A DNA stretch of 53,066 nt from Pseudomonadota bacterium (GCA_963205305.1 CAUJIC010000067.1:1-53066); one strand, 5' to 3'; shown: positions 36,265 through 46,161, numbered from the stretch's first letter. Translations and numbers: made by a program. The notes: generated from the letters alone by a model not told the origin.

Positions 36265-37581
36265 ATGCGCCACTCGCACGTTATTAGTTTCATCGCCACC
36301 GTACTTTTTGCTGCTTCTGCCCACGCGCAGCTCAAAATCGACATCACCAAAGGTAATGTCGACCCGATGCCAATCGCGGTGACGACAATGACGGGCGCAG
36401 GCGCAGGCGGCGCGAGTGGCGCTGATATCAGCGGCGTGATTGCAGCGGATTTAGAACGTTCAGGCCTGTTCAAGCCCATCAGCAGCAAAGCCTTCATCGA
36501 ACAGGTAAGTAACGGCGATGCCGTGCCACGCTACGCCGATTGGCGCCAAATCAACGCGAACGCCATTGTCACAGGCACCGTGACCCCAACCGGTGGCGAC
36601 AAGGTTCGCATCAGCTTCCGCCTGTGGGATGCACTGAGCCAAACACAAATTGCGGGCAAGGAATACAACACTTTCGCGCGCAACTGGCGTCGCGTGAGCC
36701 ACCTCATTTCCGATGAGATTTATAAGCGCCTGACTGGGGAGCAAGGCTATTTCGATACGCGCATTGTGTATGTATCGGAAACGGGCCCTGCCAAAAAACG
36801 CGTGAAGCGCTTAGCGATTATGGATCAAGATGGCGCGAACCACAAATACCTGACCGATGGCGCAGCACTGGTGCTCACCCCACGCTTCTCGCCCAACACA
36901 CAAAGTATTCTCTACATGTCGTACTCGGGCAACCAGCCGCGCGTATTCCTGCGTGATTTGCAAACGGGCCGCGAGGAATCGATGGGCAAATTCAACGGCA
37001 TGAGCTTCGCGCCGCGCTTCAACCACGATGGCTCGCGCATGCTGATGAGTATTGCTAATGGCGGTGTCACCAGTATCTATGAAATGGATCTGCGCAGCCG
37101 CAATTTGCGCCGCCTTACGCAATCGAGCGGTGCAATTGATACCTCGCCAAGCTATGCCCCCGATGGCGCACGTATTACCTTCAACTCCGACCGTGGCGGC
37201 AGCCAGCAAATCTACACCATGGATAGCAACGGCGGCAATATCCAACGCATCAGCTTTGGGTCGGGTCAATATTCCACCCCCGTGTGGAGCCCACGCGGCG
37301 ATTTGATTGCGTTCACCAAACAATCCGGCGGGCGCTTCTATATTGGCGTCATGAAACCCGATGGCTCAGGCGAGCGTATGCTCACCCAAAGCTGGATGGA
37401 TGAAGGTCCAAGCTGGGCACCCAACGGCCGCGTGATTGTATTTGGCCGCGAAGCGCCAGGTGGCTCTGGTGGCAACCGCAGCAACCTCTACTCGGTGGAT
37501 ATTACTGGCTACAATTTGCGCCAGCTACCCACACCGACGGATGCAAGCGACCCAGCATGGAGCCCACTTCTTGCGATGTAA
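36265..37581 (+). CDS. tolB: TolB periplasmic protein
   Basis: A 438-residue periplasmic protein. The signal peptide ends SAHA before QLKIDITKG. An N-terminal alpha/beta domain is followed by a six-bladed WD40-like beta-propeller made of repeats such as PSYAPDGARITFNSDRGG and PVWSPRGDLIAFTKQ. It binds Pal and TolA. It starts 69 bases after tolA. Confidence 0.97.
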   Translation: MRHSHVISFIATVLFAASAHAQLKIDITKGNVDPMPIAVTTMTGAGAGGASGADISGVIAADLERSGLFKPISSKAFIEQVSNGDAVPRYADWRQINANAIVTGTVTPTGGDKVRISFRLWDALSQTQIAGKEYNTFARNWRRVSHLISDEIYKRLTGEQGYFDTRIVYVSETGPAKKRVKRLAIMDQDGANHKYLTDGAALVLTPRFSPNTQSILYMSYSGNQPRVFLRDLQTGREESMGKFNGMSFAPRFNHDGSRMLMSIANGGVTSIYEMDLRSRNLRRLTQSSGAIDTSPSYAPDGARITFNSDRGGSQQIYTMDSNGGNIQRISFGSGQYSTPVWSPRGDLIAFTKQSGGRFYIGVMKPDGSGERMLTQSWMDEGPSWAPNGRVIVFGREAPGGSGGNRSNLYSVDITGYNLRQLPTPTDASDPAWSPLLAM

Positions 37582-37621
37582 TCGCTACGCAAACTGCGCC
37601 TAAAGAGCGACTACCCGCAGA

Positions 37622-37658
37622 TTATCCACAACTGTTGCAAACTTGCCACGGGTATAAT
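37622..37658 (+). promoter_or_regulatory. possible pal promoter region with a perfect DnaA-box 9-mer
   Basis: In the 204-base gap between tolB and pal there is a perfect -10 TATAAT (37653-37658) without a well-spaced -35 (TTGCAA at 37635 is only 12 bases away). A TTATCCACA lies at 37622-37630. The pal gene may therefore have its own promoter. The 9-mer may be coincidence. Confidence 0.3.
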
Positions 37659-37785
37659 CTTTCGCCAAATTCGTGCGCCCATGCGGCACAAGCCGCCTTG
37701 TCAAGCGCATGGGGCTGTGCCATACAGCGCGTACAACCTGCTCGTGCGTGAGCAGAAAAAATATTGATTCTTCAGGAGATTATAC

Positions 37786-38274
37786 ATGAAAAAAACAGCA
37801 TTGGCACTGGCTACTGCCCTTCTTCTTCTCACGGCATGTGATTCCAGCTCGACCGACAATGGCGGCGTAGATGGTAGCGGCGTTGGCGCCAATGGCGCTG
37901 GCACGGGCAACGGCGTTCTCGGCCAATCGGCTGACGGCACCAACGTTACCGACCGCGTTTACTTCGCGACCAACAGCTCGGTGATTGATTCCGAAGGCCA
38001 AGCATCGCTTGACCGCCAAGCTGGCTGGTTGAAGCAATACGAAACCGTGAACGTGGTTCTCGAAGGTCACGCCGATGAACGCGGCACCCGCGAGTTCAAC
38101 ATTGCACTGGGTGAGCGTCGTGCTACCGCTGCGAAAAACTACCTCGTCAGCCAAGGCGTGGCTGCTAGCCGCATCTCGACCATCTCGTATGGTAAAGAGC
38201 GTCCAGCCGTTACGGGCAACGACGAAGGTTCGTGGAGCCAGAACCGCCGTGCGGTTACGGTAATCGCGAACTAG
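37786..38274 (+). CDS. pal: peptidoglycan-associated lipoprotein Pal
   Basis: A 162-residue lipoprotein. The lipobox LLTAC puts the lipidated cysteine at residue 18. A Gly/Asn-rich linker leads to the OmpA-like peptidoglycan-binding domain with VNVVLEGHADERGTREFNIALGERRA, which supplies the diaminopimelate-binding Asp and Arg. Residue +2 after the cysteine is Asp, which in E. coli would favour inner-membrane retention; sorting rules differ between groups. An AGGAG ribosome site stands nine bases before the ATG. Confidence 0.96.
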   Translation: MKKTALALATALLLLTACDSSSTDNGGVDGSGVGANGAGTGNGVLGQSADGTNVTDRVYFATNSSVIDSEGQASLDRQAGWLKQYETVNVVLEGHADERGTREFNIALGERRATAAKNYLVSQGVAASRISTISYGKERPAVTGNDEGSWSQNRRAVTVIAN

Positions 38275-38299
38275 TTCGCTTCATTACCTAATACTTACG

Positions 38300-38332
38300 A
38301 AAGCCCGCCGATCACTCGGCGGGCTTTTTGTT
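38300..38332 (+). terminator. Rho-independent terminator after pal
   Basis: AAAGCCCGCCGA (38300-38311) pairs with TCGGCGGGCTTT (38316-38327) around a TCAC loop and runs into T residues. It ends the tol-pal transcript before cpoB. Confidence 0.92.
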
Positions 38333-38393
38333 TGTGGCGCTTGTGTGCATGCAAAAAACTTGCTAGCGAAGGTGCATCATTCATGGAGTTCCT

Positions 38394-39281
38394 ATGCGTC
38401 GCTTTGCACTGCTTGCCCTGCCCGTCACCCTTTTGGCTCATGCCGCCTTCGCGCAAGATGATACGAGCGCACTGAATGAGCGCCTCGAACGGCTGGAGCG
38501 CGATGTTACCTTCGTGCAAAAACAAGTCTATCGCAGCGGCGGCATGGATGCTGCGGGCGCAGGCGGCGGCGCGCCTGCCAATGCTGGCCAATTGCAGGTG
38601 CGCCTCACCCAAGTGGATGAAGAATTGCGCCAAATTCGCGGGCTGATTGAAAACACCCAGTTCGAGAATAAACGCCTCGCCACCGAACTTAAAAAACTAA
38701 CTGAAGATGTGGATTACCGCCTGCGCGCACTGGAACAAAAACCAGCCCAAGCTGCGTACGCGCCCGCAGGTGAACCTGCCGCCGCCACTACTGCCACGAC
38801 AGCACCAACCGAACCTGCGGCGGCCATTGAAGCTGCCGCCAAAAGCGACCCCGCCAAACCCAAAGTGACCCCCGCCATTACGGGCAAAGACTTTCCCGAT
38901 TCCAACGCCCATTACTCGTATGCCTTCAAGCTGCTGAACGAAAAAAAATACGCCGAAAGCGCTATGAGCTTCGATGGCTTTGTGAAAAAATACCCTGCCG
39001 ACCCGCTGACCGCCAATGCCTATTATTGGTTGGGTGAAAGCCAGTATGCGCGCGGTGATTTTACCCGCGCAACGGAAAGCTTCCGTAAGGGGTTCGAGGT
39101 GAATGCCGATGGACAAAAAGCACCTGATAACCTCTACAAACTCGCCATGTCACTGAGCCAAATCAAGCGCCAGAAAGAAGCCTGCGTGGTGCTTGGCAAA
39201 GTCATCGAGAAATACTCGGAGACCGCTACGCGCACTGCGACCAAGGCCGAAGAAGCACGCATCAGCATGCAGTGTAAGTAA
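38394..39281 (+). CDS. cpoB: cell division coordinator CpoB (YbgF)
   Basis: A 295-residue periplasmic protein. The signal peptide ends HAAFA before QDD. An N-terminal coiled coil (about 24-115: ERLERLERDVTFVQKQVY and later EELRQIRGLIENTQ) is joined by an Ala/Pro-rich linker to a C-terminal TPR domain (about 170-295) with YWLGESQYARGDF. CpoB links Tol-Pal action to peptidoglycan synthesis at division. Its stop overlaps the tilS start (TAATG). Confidence 0.93.
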   Translation: MRRFALLALPVTLLAHAAFAQDDTSALNERLERLERDVTFVQKQVYRSGGMDAAGAGGGAPANAGQLQVRLTQVDEELRQIRGLIENTQFENKRLATELKKLTEDVDYRLRALEQKPAQAAYAPAGEPAAATTATTAPTEPAAAIEAAAKSDPAKPKVTPAITGKDFPDSNAHYSYAFKLLNEKKYAESAMSFDGFVKKYPADPLTANAYYWLGESQYARGDFTRATESFRKGFEVNADGQKAPDNLYKLAMSLSQIKRQKEACVVLGKVIEKYSETATRTATKAEEARISMQCK

Positions 39282-40564
39282 TGCTCGCGGCGCGCGTTGC
39301 AGCAACGCTTAGCGCACTCGGCCCCTTCTCACCGCGTCCTCACCTTGCCGTTGCCCTTTCGGGTGGTGCCGACAGCATGGCGCTGACCTTGCTTGCCCAT
39401 GCATGGGCACAGGCCAACAATGGCCGCATCACCGCGCTCACCATCGACCATGCATTGCGCGCGGAATCGCGCCACGAGGCAGAACAGGTCGCGGCGTGGA
39501 TGCGCGAGCGCGGCATTGACCACCACATCCTTACCCCTCATCACACCAGCGATTCCAATAACCTACAAGAATCAGCACGCATATGGCGCTATGCTGCGCT
39601 TGCTAGTTTTTGCCGCAAGGAAGGAATTTTGCATTGCCTTGTTGCCCACAACGCGGGCGATAACCGCGAGACGGTGGCGCACAATATTGCACGCGGAGAA
39701 ACAGCGGATGGGGCTTCGGGCATGGGTAGCGCGCGTAATGTTAACGGGGTGCGATTTTTGCGCCCCTTGCTTGTGACTGAGCGCGCCGATCTTGAAGATT
39801 TTTTACGCGCCGAACATGCGCCATGGGTGAACGACCCCAGCAACCAGAATACTCAGTTCGCACGGGTGCGGGTGCGGCAGGCATTGCAAGCCGATGCTGG
39901 GCGCGTCGAGGAACTCGACCGTATGATTCGCACCCAATCGGCGGCGCGCACCGCACGCGATCACGCACTTGCTGTGGCGGCCGTGCAGTGTGTCACCATC
40001 AGCCCGCTCGGTTTTGCGGAGATTGACGTCAATGCATGGAGCACGTTGGAACCCACGCTGGCCAGCCAACTGCTCGCCGATTGTCTTGTCACCATCGGCG
40101 GCCAAACCAACCGCCCACGCGCGGGCGAAACAGCGCGGCTGGTGGAAGCCCTTCAGCAAACCACCTTGCAAAAACGCACCCTCGCGGGTTGCGAAATCAC
40201 TGTGCACGGAAATAGCCTCCGCATTGCCCGCGAAGCGGCACGGGTGGCAGCACCTATGATACTCAGCGGCGATGGCAGCACGGGTTGGGATGGCCGTTTT
40301 ACCATCCGTCATGCCCTGCCCGAGACCTTAGCACTCACCCTGCGCGCATTAGGTGCCGATGGCCAAAAACAGCTGCGGACACTGGCACCGCACACTGCCC
40401 AGCGCATGCTGCCCTCAAGCACACCCAGCATCTGGCATCTTGATGAAATGCTGTTTGTACCCCATATAGGAATGCCACAAGAGAAGCAGCACTCGGTAAC
40501 GATTGGGTTCACTCCACCAAAACCCCTTGCCGCTGCCGCATTTTGGTGCTTGAACACACACTAA
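39281..40564 (+). CDS. tilS: tRNA(Ile)-lysidine synthase TilS
   Basis: A 427-residue ATP-dependent enzyme that attaches lysine to the anticodon C34 of tRNA-Ile2, so that AUA is read as isoleucine. The PP-loop SGGADS is at residues 27-32, and the family motifs LTIDHALRAES and VAHNAGDNRETVAHNIARG follow. The C-terminal part is more variable. ftsH begins 19 bases downstream, the usual order tilS-ftsH. Confidence 0.93.
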   Translation: MLAARVAATLSALGPFSPRPHLAVALSGGADSMALTLLAHAWAQANNGRITALTIDHALRAESRHEAEQVAAWMRERGIDHHILTPHHTSDSNNLQESARIWRYAALASFCRKEGILHCLVAHNAGDNRETVAHNIARGETADGASGMGSARNVNGVRFLRPLLVTERADLEDFLRAEHAPWVNDPSNQNTQFARVRVRQALQADAGRVEELDRMIRTQSAARTARDHALAVAAVQCVTISPLGFAEIDVNAWSTLEPTLASQLLADCLVTIGGQTNRPRAGETARLVEALQQTTLQKRTLAGCEITVHGNSLRIAREAARVAAPMILSGDGSTGWDGRFTIRHALPETLALTLRALGADGQKQLRTLAPHTAQRMLPSSTPSIWHLDEMLFVPHIGMPQEKQHSVTIGFTPPKPLAAAAFWCLNTH

Positions 40565-40582
40565 CACTCACCAACGGAATGA

Positions 40583-42523
40583 ATGATTATGCCGCCAATT
40601 TCGAAGAATATCTTGTTATGGATCGGTATCATCGTTGCCGTACTTTTGCTCGTAAGCCTAACACAAGGCGGCCTTGGCGGCGAAGGGATGGGCGAAAAAG
40701 GGAATACCCGCCTAGCCTATTCCGAGTTTTTAACCAAAGTCGAATCGGGCGAAGTGAAGGAAGTTATCATCCGCGAGAGCGTGGAAGGCGGCATAAAAAT
40801 CCAAGGAACCTTTACCAACGGGCAACTATTTGGCCTGCAAGCGGTGAGTGACCCAACGCTCGTGCAAACCCTGCGCACGCACAACGTGAAGCTCACCGCC
40901 GCTCCATCGAGCTCAGGCACCGATTCATTCCTCAGCATTTTTCTCTCCTCGTGGCTCCCCTTCTTGGTGCTGATTGGCGTCTATATTTTCTTCATGCGTC
41001 AAATGCAGGGTAAGGGCGGTGGTGGCGGTGGCGCGATGGGTTTTGGTAAAAGCCGCGCCAAACTACTCAACGAAAATCACGAGAAAAAAATGTTCTCGGA
41101 TGTGGCGGGGATTGATGAAGCCAAAGAGGAGCTCGAAGAAATTGTCGAGTTTTTGAAGAACCCCGGCAAGTTCCAAAAACTCGGCGGTAAAATTCCACGC
41201 GGGTGTTTGCTCGTTGGCCCTCCAGGAACCGGTAAAACCCTGCTTGCGCGCGCCATTGCGGGCGAAGCCGGCGTGCCATTCTTCAGCATTTCGGGATCCG
41301 ACTTCGTGGAAATGTTCGTGGGCGTGGGCGCAAGCCGCGTGCGCGATATGTTCGAGCAAGGCAAAAAAAATTCTCCCTGCATTATCTTCATCGACGAGAT
41401 TGATGCCGTAGGTCGCCAGCGTGGCGCGGGCATCGGCGGCGGGAACGATGAGCGCGAACAAACGCTCAACCAACTCCTCGTCGAGATGGATGGCTTCGAG
41501 GCGAACCAATCGGTCATCCTCATCGCTGCCACCAACCGCCCCGATGTGCTGGATGCGGCATTGCTGCGCCCTGGTCGTTTCGACAGGCAAATCACCGTGC
41601 CCAATCCCGATATTGAAGGGCGCACCAAAATCCTTGGCGTGCATTTGAAAAAAGTGCCGATGGGCCCCGATGTCGATGCACGGATTATTGCACGTGGCAC
41701 CCCCGGATTTTCGGGTGCAGACTTGGCAAACCTTGTGAACGAGGCAGCACTGCTGGCCGCACGACAAGATAAAAAAGTGGTCACCATGCGCGAGCTTGAA
41801 GCCGCGAAGGATAAAGTGATGATGGGCGTCGAACGCAAATCGATGGTGATGAGCGAAGAAGAAAAGCGCATGACCGCCTATCATGAAGCTGGCCACGCAG
41901 TGGTAAGCATCCACTGCCCCGCGAGCGACCCGATCCACAAGGCCACCATTATTCCACGTGGCCGCGCACTGGGCATGGTGATGCGTTTGCCTGAGACCGA
42001 TAAAATTTCTTACCTACGCGAGAAAATGCACGCCGATTTGGCAGTCAGCATGGGTGGCCGCGTGGCGGAGGAGCTGATTTTCGGTCATGAAAAAGTGAGT
42101 TCTGGCGCGAGTTCGGATATTCAGTATGCCACGCGCCTTGCCAATGCCATGGTCAGCCAATGGGGCATGAGCGACGCACTGGGGCCTATTTTATTCGCCG
42201 CGACCGAGGATACCAACCACGCGCTCATCCGCTCGCCCGATGCGATTGCGAAGGTAGACGAGGAAATCAAACGCATCGTGAATGATGCGCACAAGGAAGC
42301 CACACGTATCCTCACCACCCACCACAACCAGCTGGAAGTAGTGGCCAAGGCGCTGATTGAATATGAAACCCTAACGGGTGATGAAATTAAGGCGCTCATG
42401 AATGGCGAAAAAATCAACCGCCCTGACCCTGCTGCCACTGCACCCAAACCCATTCGCAGCAGACTACCGAGCGGGAAGAAAGTGGAAGTGACGGGTGAGG
42501 ATAGCGATAGTGCGAAGGATTAG
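40583..42523 (+). CDS. ftsH: ATP-dependent zinc metalloprotease FtsH
   Basis: A 646-residue membrane protease. Two helices (about 10-26 and 120-138) flank a small periplasmic domain. The AAA+ module has Walker A GPPGTGKT (212-219), Walker B DEID (271-274) and the second region of homology ending [12 protein letters not shown]. The zinc site HEAGH is at 434-438. It degrades unstable membrane and cytosolic proteins. The start could also be the ATG two codons later. Its stop overlaps the convergent orphan gene by 4 bases. Confidence 0.98.
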   Translation: MIMPPISKNILLWIGIIVAVLLLVSLTQGGLGGEGMGEKGNTRLAYSEFLTKVESGEVKEVIIRESVEGGIKIQGTFTNGQLFGLQAVSDPTLVQTLRTHNVKLTAAPSSSGTDSFLSIFLSSWLPFLVLIGVYIFFMRQMQGKGGGGGGAMGFGKSRAKLLNENHEKKMFSDVAGIDEAKEELEEIVEFLKNPGKFQKLGGKIPRGCLLVGPPGTGKTLLARAIAGEAGVPFFSISGSDFVEMFVGVGASRVRDMFEQGKKNSPCIIFIDEIDAVGRQRGAGIGGGNDEREQTLNQLLVEMDGFEANQSVILIAATNRPDVLDAALLRPGRFDRQITVPNPDIEGRTKILGVHLKKVPMGPDVDARIIARGTPGFSGADLANLVNEAALLAARQDKKVVTMRELEAAKDKVMMGVERKSMVMSEEEKRMTAYHEAGHAVVSIHCPASDPIHKATIIPRGRALGMVMRLPETDKISYLREKMHADLAVSMGGRVAEELIFGHEKVSSGASSDIQYATRLANAMVSQWGMSDALGPILFAATEDTNHALIRSPDAIAKVDEEIKRIVNDAHKEATRILTTHHNQLEVVAKALIEYETLTGDEIKALMNGEKINRPDPAATAPKPIRSRLPSGKKVEVTGEDSDSAKD

Positions 42524-43371
42524 GTATCGCCAACAAAACCCTTGGGTGGCGCACTCCCACCAATCGCGCGACCCGTAACTTTCTCTGGCGACGTAATCGT
42601 CGCACCTGTTGCCAATATTTGTTTTTCTGGCACTTGCGCACCCGATGGGGCAATAGCGGCCTCTGTGCCAGTGTAATGCGCCAGAAGCTCTTCAAGCACT
42701 GGCTTCAGATTTTTTGCTGTCTTGTTCTGGAGATCTCTCTGACACCAATCGAGGTTGCCCTTCAAATCTTGTAGAAGGATCTCCATATCGCCTTTGCATA
42801 TGGTTCCTTTAACATCATAACCATGTTCTTGAAACGTTTTTAGAACTAGTGGCATATTAAAATATCGCGCATACTTGACTACCGCATGATTTGCAATTGT
42901 AGGCCACGTGCGCTCCAACAATTTTTTCCCGCCTTTGGTTGCTTCAAGTAACGTCAAAAAGCCATCTACATTATCAGGCTTTCGTATTGCATCGCCCGTT
43001 ATCATTTTTACAAAGCCGTATTCAAAATCCTGCTGCATATTGATTTTAGCTGGATTCGCCTCACGTTGGGTCATGGCATTCAAAATGGCGGCATCCCCTG
43101 ACACAAGATAGATTTCCATCGCGAAATGCAGGGGCATTCTTTTACCGTTATAATAGGTATCTAGCTTCGCGCCCTGGCTGATAGTTTGACAGGCGTCTTC
43201 GACAGCTTGTTTGCGCAGCGCATCTAGTTGCTCTTGCGAATACCCAGCTTCTCTAACCCTATACGACGCATAATGTTCAGGGTCGGCAAACGCCAACACG
43301 CTTTGAAGCTCTGCGTGAAGGCGTTTTCCTAGTTGGCTTTTTTCTGCGTTTAACTTTTCTTCGGGTGTCAT
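42520..43371 (-). CDS. orphan helical protein, possibly degenerate ankyrin-like
   Basis: A 283-residue protein of no family I can name. It is rich in helices and has no signal peptide or membrane segment. The stretch [25 protein letters not shown] (split here for reading) resembles the PLHxA...GDxxILxxL pattern of ankyrin repeats, and [18 protein letters not shown] may be another; neither is a strict match. The C-terminal 45 residues are Pro/Gly/Thr-rich and probably disordered. The start at 43371 has an AGGAG site. It is more AT-rich than its neighbours and lies between ftsH and glmM, which are normally side by side. It overlaps the ftsH stop by four bases. Confidence 0.7.
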   Translation of the reverse strand: MTPEEKLNAEKSQLGKRLHAELQSVLAFADPEHYASYRVREAGYSQEQLDALRKQAVEDACQTISQGAKLDTYYNGKRMPLHFAMEIYLVSGDAAILNAMTQREANPAKINMQQDFEYGFVKMITGDAIRKPDNVDGFLTLLEATKGGKKLLERTWPTIANHAVVKYARYFNMPLVLKTFQEHGYDVKGTICKGDMEILLQDLKGNLDWCQRDLQNKTAKNLKPVLEELLAHYTGTEAAIAPSGAQVPEKQILATGATITSPEKVTGRAIGGSAPPKGFVGDT

Positions 43372-43417
43372 AGCGTGCTCCTAAAATTCTTTGTGCGCCT
43401 AGGCTATGCCCCAAATA

Positions 43418-43458
43418 TGACAATTATACGTCAGTTTGATGACATTCTCATGACAATT
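43418..43458. repeat. three TGACA(A/T)T half-sites before glmM
   Basis: TGACAATT (43418-43425), TGACATTC (43440-43447) and TGACAATT (43451-43458) are spaced by 22 and 11 bases, that is two and one helical turns. GTCA (43430-43433) and TGAC (43440-43443) also form an inverted pair. This may be an operator or promoter array for glmM or the divergent orphan gene. Confidence 0.4.
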
Positions 43459-43542
43459 GGGCGGCGTTGGTCCCTCATCCCTCACAAAATCTAACCATTC
43501 ATTTCATTGCAGTGCTGTTCGCTTCACGCTAGGAATAGCCGC

Positions 43543-44895
43543 ATGACCACACGCAAATATTTCGGAACCGACGGAATTCGCGGCACCGCGAACCGCTTCC
43601 CCATGACCGCCGACATTGCCCAGCGCCTTGGCATGGCCGCAGGGCACTACTTCAACCGTGGTGGCCACCGCCATCGCGTGGTGATCGCGAAAGACACACG
43701 CCTCTCCGGCTATATGATTGAGAACGCCCTCACTTCGGGATTCCTGAGTATGGGCATGGATGTGCTGCTGGTGGGGCCCATGCCCACACCCGCCGTTGCC
43801 TTCCTCGCTCGGGCCATGCGCGCCGATTTGGGTGTGATGATTTCCGCCTCGCACAACCCCTATCAGGATAACGGCCTGAAGCTGTTTGGCCCCGATGGCT
43901 ATAAGCTAAGCGATGAAGTCGAGCTCGCCATTGAATCGCACATGGATGACGACACCAGCGCCCTTTTTGCCGACCCTGAAAAAGTCGGCCGCGCAAAACG
44001 CCTCGATGATGCACCAGGGCGCTATATCGAATTCGTCAAATCCACCTTCCCCAAAAACCTGCGGCTCGATGGCATGAAAATCGTCATCGATTGCGCGAAC
44101 GGTGCGGGCTATCAGGTGGGCCCCATCATTTTGTGGGAGCTGGGCGCAGAAGTAGTGTCCATCCATGTTTCGCCCAACGGCACCAATATCAACAAAGATT
44201 GCGGCTCCACCCACCCTGAATCGCTGTGCGAAGCGGTGCTGCGCGAAGGCGCGCATATCGGCATCGCGCTCGATGGCGATGCGGATCGCATCACGGTCGT
44301 CGATGAAAAAGGCCAGGTGAAAGACGGTGACCAGCTGATGGCGATGATTGCCGATTACGCGAACCGCAACGGCACCTTAAAGGGCGGCGGCATTGCCGCT
44401 ACGCTGATGAGCAACCTCGGCCTCGAGCATTTCCTCAGTGCACGCAAAATCAAGCTTCACCGCACCAAAGTAGGTGACCGCTATGTGATGGAAGCGATGA
44501 AGGAACATGGCCTCAATATCGGTGGCGAGCAATCGGGGCATCTCATTTTGGGTGATTATTCCACCACGGGCGATGCACTCATCGCGGGCTTGCAAATTCT
44601 TGCGGCGGTGATGGAAACAGGCAAGCCAACGAGCGAAGCGATGCGGATGTTCGAACCCGTGCCGCAATTGCTGAAGAACGTGAAATATAGTGGCACCTCA
44701 CCCCTCGTGCGGGAGGATGTGAAATCCGCGATTGCTGCTGTCGAGAAAAAGCTGGGGCATGATGGCCGCATTGTGGTGCGCCCATCGGGCACGGAACCGC
44801 TGATTCGCATCATGATTGAAGGCGAGAAACGCAACGAGATCGAAAAAATGGCCGAGGAATTGGCTGGCCTGATGATGCAAAAGGCTGCGGCGTAA
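43543..44895 (+). CDS. glmM: phosphoglucosamine mutase GlmM
   Basis: A 450-residue enzyme converting glucosamine-6-phosphate to glucosamine-1-phosphate on the route to UDP-GlcNAc, needed for peptidoglycan, LPS and the Pel polymer. The start of the protein, [13 protein letters not shown], is typical. The phosphoserine is Ser103 in ISASHNP. The metal site is DGDADR. The phosphate-binding loop is [12 protein letters not shown] near the C-terminus. The frame is open from 43507, but the ATG at 43543 begins the conserved sequence. It shares one base with thiD. Confidence 0.97.
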   Translation: MTTRKYFGTDGIRGTANRFPMTADIAQRLGMAAGHYFNRGGHRHRVVIAKDTRLSGYMIENALTSGFLSMGMDVLLVGPMPTPAVAFLARAMRADLGVMISASHNPYQDNGLKLFGPDGYKLSDEVELAIESHMDDDTSALFADPEKVGRAKRLDDAPGRYIEFVKSTFPKNLRLDGMKIVIDCANGAGYQVGPIILWELGAEVVSIHVSPNGTNINKDCGSTHPESLCEAVLREGAHIGIALDGDADRITVVDEKGQVKDGDQLMAMIADYANRNGTLKGGGIAATLMSNLGLEHFLSARKIKLHRTKVGDRYVMEAMKEHGLNIGGEQSGHLILGDYSTTGDALIAGLQILAAVMETGKPTSEAMRMFEPVPQLLKNVKYSGTSPLVREDVKSAIAAVEKKLGHDGRIVVRPSGTEPLIRIMIEGEKRNEIEKMAEELAGLMMQKAAA

Positions 44896-45677
44896 TGCCT
44901 CCCCACGGGCGCGTTCTCATTATTGCTGGCTCGGATTCGGGCGGCGGTGCAGGCATCCAAGGCGATATCAAAACCGTGAGCGCACTGGGCGGCTATGCCA
45001 TGACAGCCATTACGGCGCTTACCGCACAGAGCACACTGGGCGTGTTTGGTATTCACCCCGTTCCAGAGGCGTTCATTACACAGCAGATAGAACTGTGCTT
45101 GAGCGACATTGGCGCCGATGCGATAAAGACTGGGATGCTACATTCCGCGAGTGTCATCGAAACGGTGGTGAATGCCCTGCCCACACCCGCCATCCCGCTT
45201 GTTGTTGACCCTGTCATGGTGGCCAAAGGCGGCGCACCATTACTCGAAAGCGCAGCGCTCGACGCACTCAAAACCCTACTCATCCCCGCTGCCTCCATCA
45301 TCACCCCTAATTTGCCGGAGGCAGAGTTGCTGCTTGGCCGCGCCATTGCCAGCGATGAGGCCGACATGAAACGGGCGGCGGAGGAATTACTGAAGCTGGG
45401 CTGCGCGGCGGTGCTGCTCAAGGGCGGCCACGGCACGGGCGATGTGCTGACCGATGTGCTCATCAGCCGTGATGGGGCGCCCCTCACAATTTCTACCCCG
45501 CGCATTGCCACCACCAACACCCATGGCACAGGCTGTACATTTGCCTCGGCAATAGCGGCAGGATTAGCGCAAAAACAATTGCTTAATGATTCTGTCCACA
45601 GGGCGCACGCCTATGTGCAGGCGGCGATTCGTAACGCCCCAAATTTTGGTAAGGGTAATGGACCATTAGGTCATTAA
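44895..45677 (+). CDS. thiD: hydroxymethylpyrimidine/phosphomethylpyrimidine kinase ThiD
   Basis: A 260-residue ribokinase-like kinase that phosphorylates HMP and HMP-P in thiamine synthesis. Visible motifs are IAGSDSGGGAGIQGDIKT at the N-terminus, DPVMVAKGGAPLL in the middle, and the ATP/anion-hole segment THGTGCTFASAIAAGLAQ near the C-terminus with its catalytic Cys/Asp region. Its ATG overlaps the glmM stop, so the two are co-transcribed although their pathways differ. No strong terminator follows. Confidence 0.95.
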   Translation: MPPHGRVLIIAGSDSGGGAGIQGDIKTVSALGGYAMTAITALTAQSTLGVFGIHPVPEAFITQQIELCLSDIGADAIKTGMLHSASVIETVVNALPTPAIPLVVDPVMVAKGGAPLLESAALDALKTLLIPAASIITPNLPEAELLLGRAIASDEADMKRAAEELLKLGCAAVLLKGGHGTGDVLTDVLISRDGAPLTISTPRIATTNTHGTGCTFASAIAAGLAQKQLLNDSVHRAHAYVQAAIRNAPNFGKGNGPLGH

Positions 45678-45741
45678 AAGCTGTTCTAATTTATGCTTTT
45701 AGAGTAAATTGAGGCTAGCGATAATGCATCAGCCATCAAAA

Positions 45742-45860
45742 TTATCCACATCCCTGATTATTTTAAAAAGTTTCCATGTAGCAATTTTTTAAATTTTAAA
45801 AACAATAACTTGACTCGATATACAGTTGTTTGTTTTGTATAAAAACTAAAGTTATCCACA
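45742..45860. other. two perfect DnaA boxes flanking an AT-rich stretch
   Basis: TTATCCACA occurs at 45742-45750 and again at 45852-45860, same orientation. The 100 bases between are strongly AT-rich, with runs such as AATTTTTTAAATTTTAAAAA. The layout resembles a DnaA-unwinding site, either a replication origin or a DnaA-regulated region. Gene orientation does not change here (plus-strand genes on both sides), which argues against a chromosomal origin. No further perfect boxes were found in the gap. Confidence 0.45.
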
Positions 45861-45901
45861 ATTCTAGCGCTTGCATATTAGTGTTCTGGCGCATAAGGAT
45901 G

Positions 45902-45940
45902 AAAAAAAGAGGCCTAGCTTTTACACTAGGCCCCTCTGCT
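45902..45940 (-). terminator. Rho-independent terminator of the 56-codon minus-strand gene
   Basis: Read on the minus strand, GGCCTAG pairs with CTAGGCC (45926-45932 with 45911-45917), and the hairpin is followed by TTTTTTT. A second small hairpin GCTTC-CCCC-GAAGC directly follows the stop codon. Confidence 0.8.
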
Positions 45941-45950
45941 TCGGGGGAAG

Positions 45951-46121
45951 CTAGTTTGTAACTACAGTTTCAGCTGCAACTGAAACCTTAGATACAAACT
46001 TTTGTGGTTCGTAGATAAAATCGTTATGTTCGATTTCACCCAGTACTTCACCGGTGACGCCGTGAATCGCCCAAGTAACGATTCTAATTGGCACTTTCAC
46101 CAAGTCATCACACACCTTCAT
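45951..46121 (-). CDS. small protein of 56 residues, unknown function
   Basis: A short gene read on the minus strand from ATG (46119-46121) to TAG (45951-45953). It is preceded by a strong GGAGG ribosome site nine bases upstream, and a clear terminator follows. The protein starts MKVCDDLVKVPIRIVTWAIH, continues with GVTGEVLGEIEHNDF and ends FVSKVSVAAETVVTN. It has no signal peptide or membrane helix and one cysteine. I do not recognise a family. Between the gene and its likely promoter lies a structured leader of about 130-150 bases. The ribosome site, normal codon composition and terminator together support a real gene. Confidence 0.7.
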   Translation of the reverse strand: MKVCDDLVKVPIRIVTWAIHGVTGEVLGEIEHNDFIYEPQKFVSKVSVAAETVVTN

Positions 46122-46161
46122 GTGACATTACCTCCAGTCTAAAGGATAGGCCGTTAATTTA

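Noticed and set aside
37622..37630. Perfect DnaA box in the tolB-pal gap as an origin signal
   Set aside because: It is single, in a short GC-normal gap inside a conserved operon; treated as possible coincidence.
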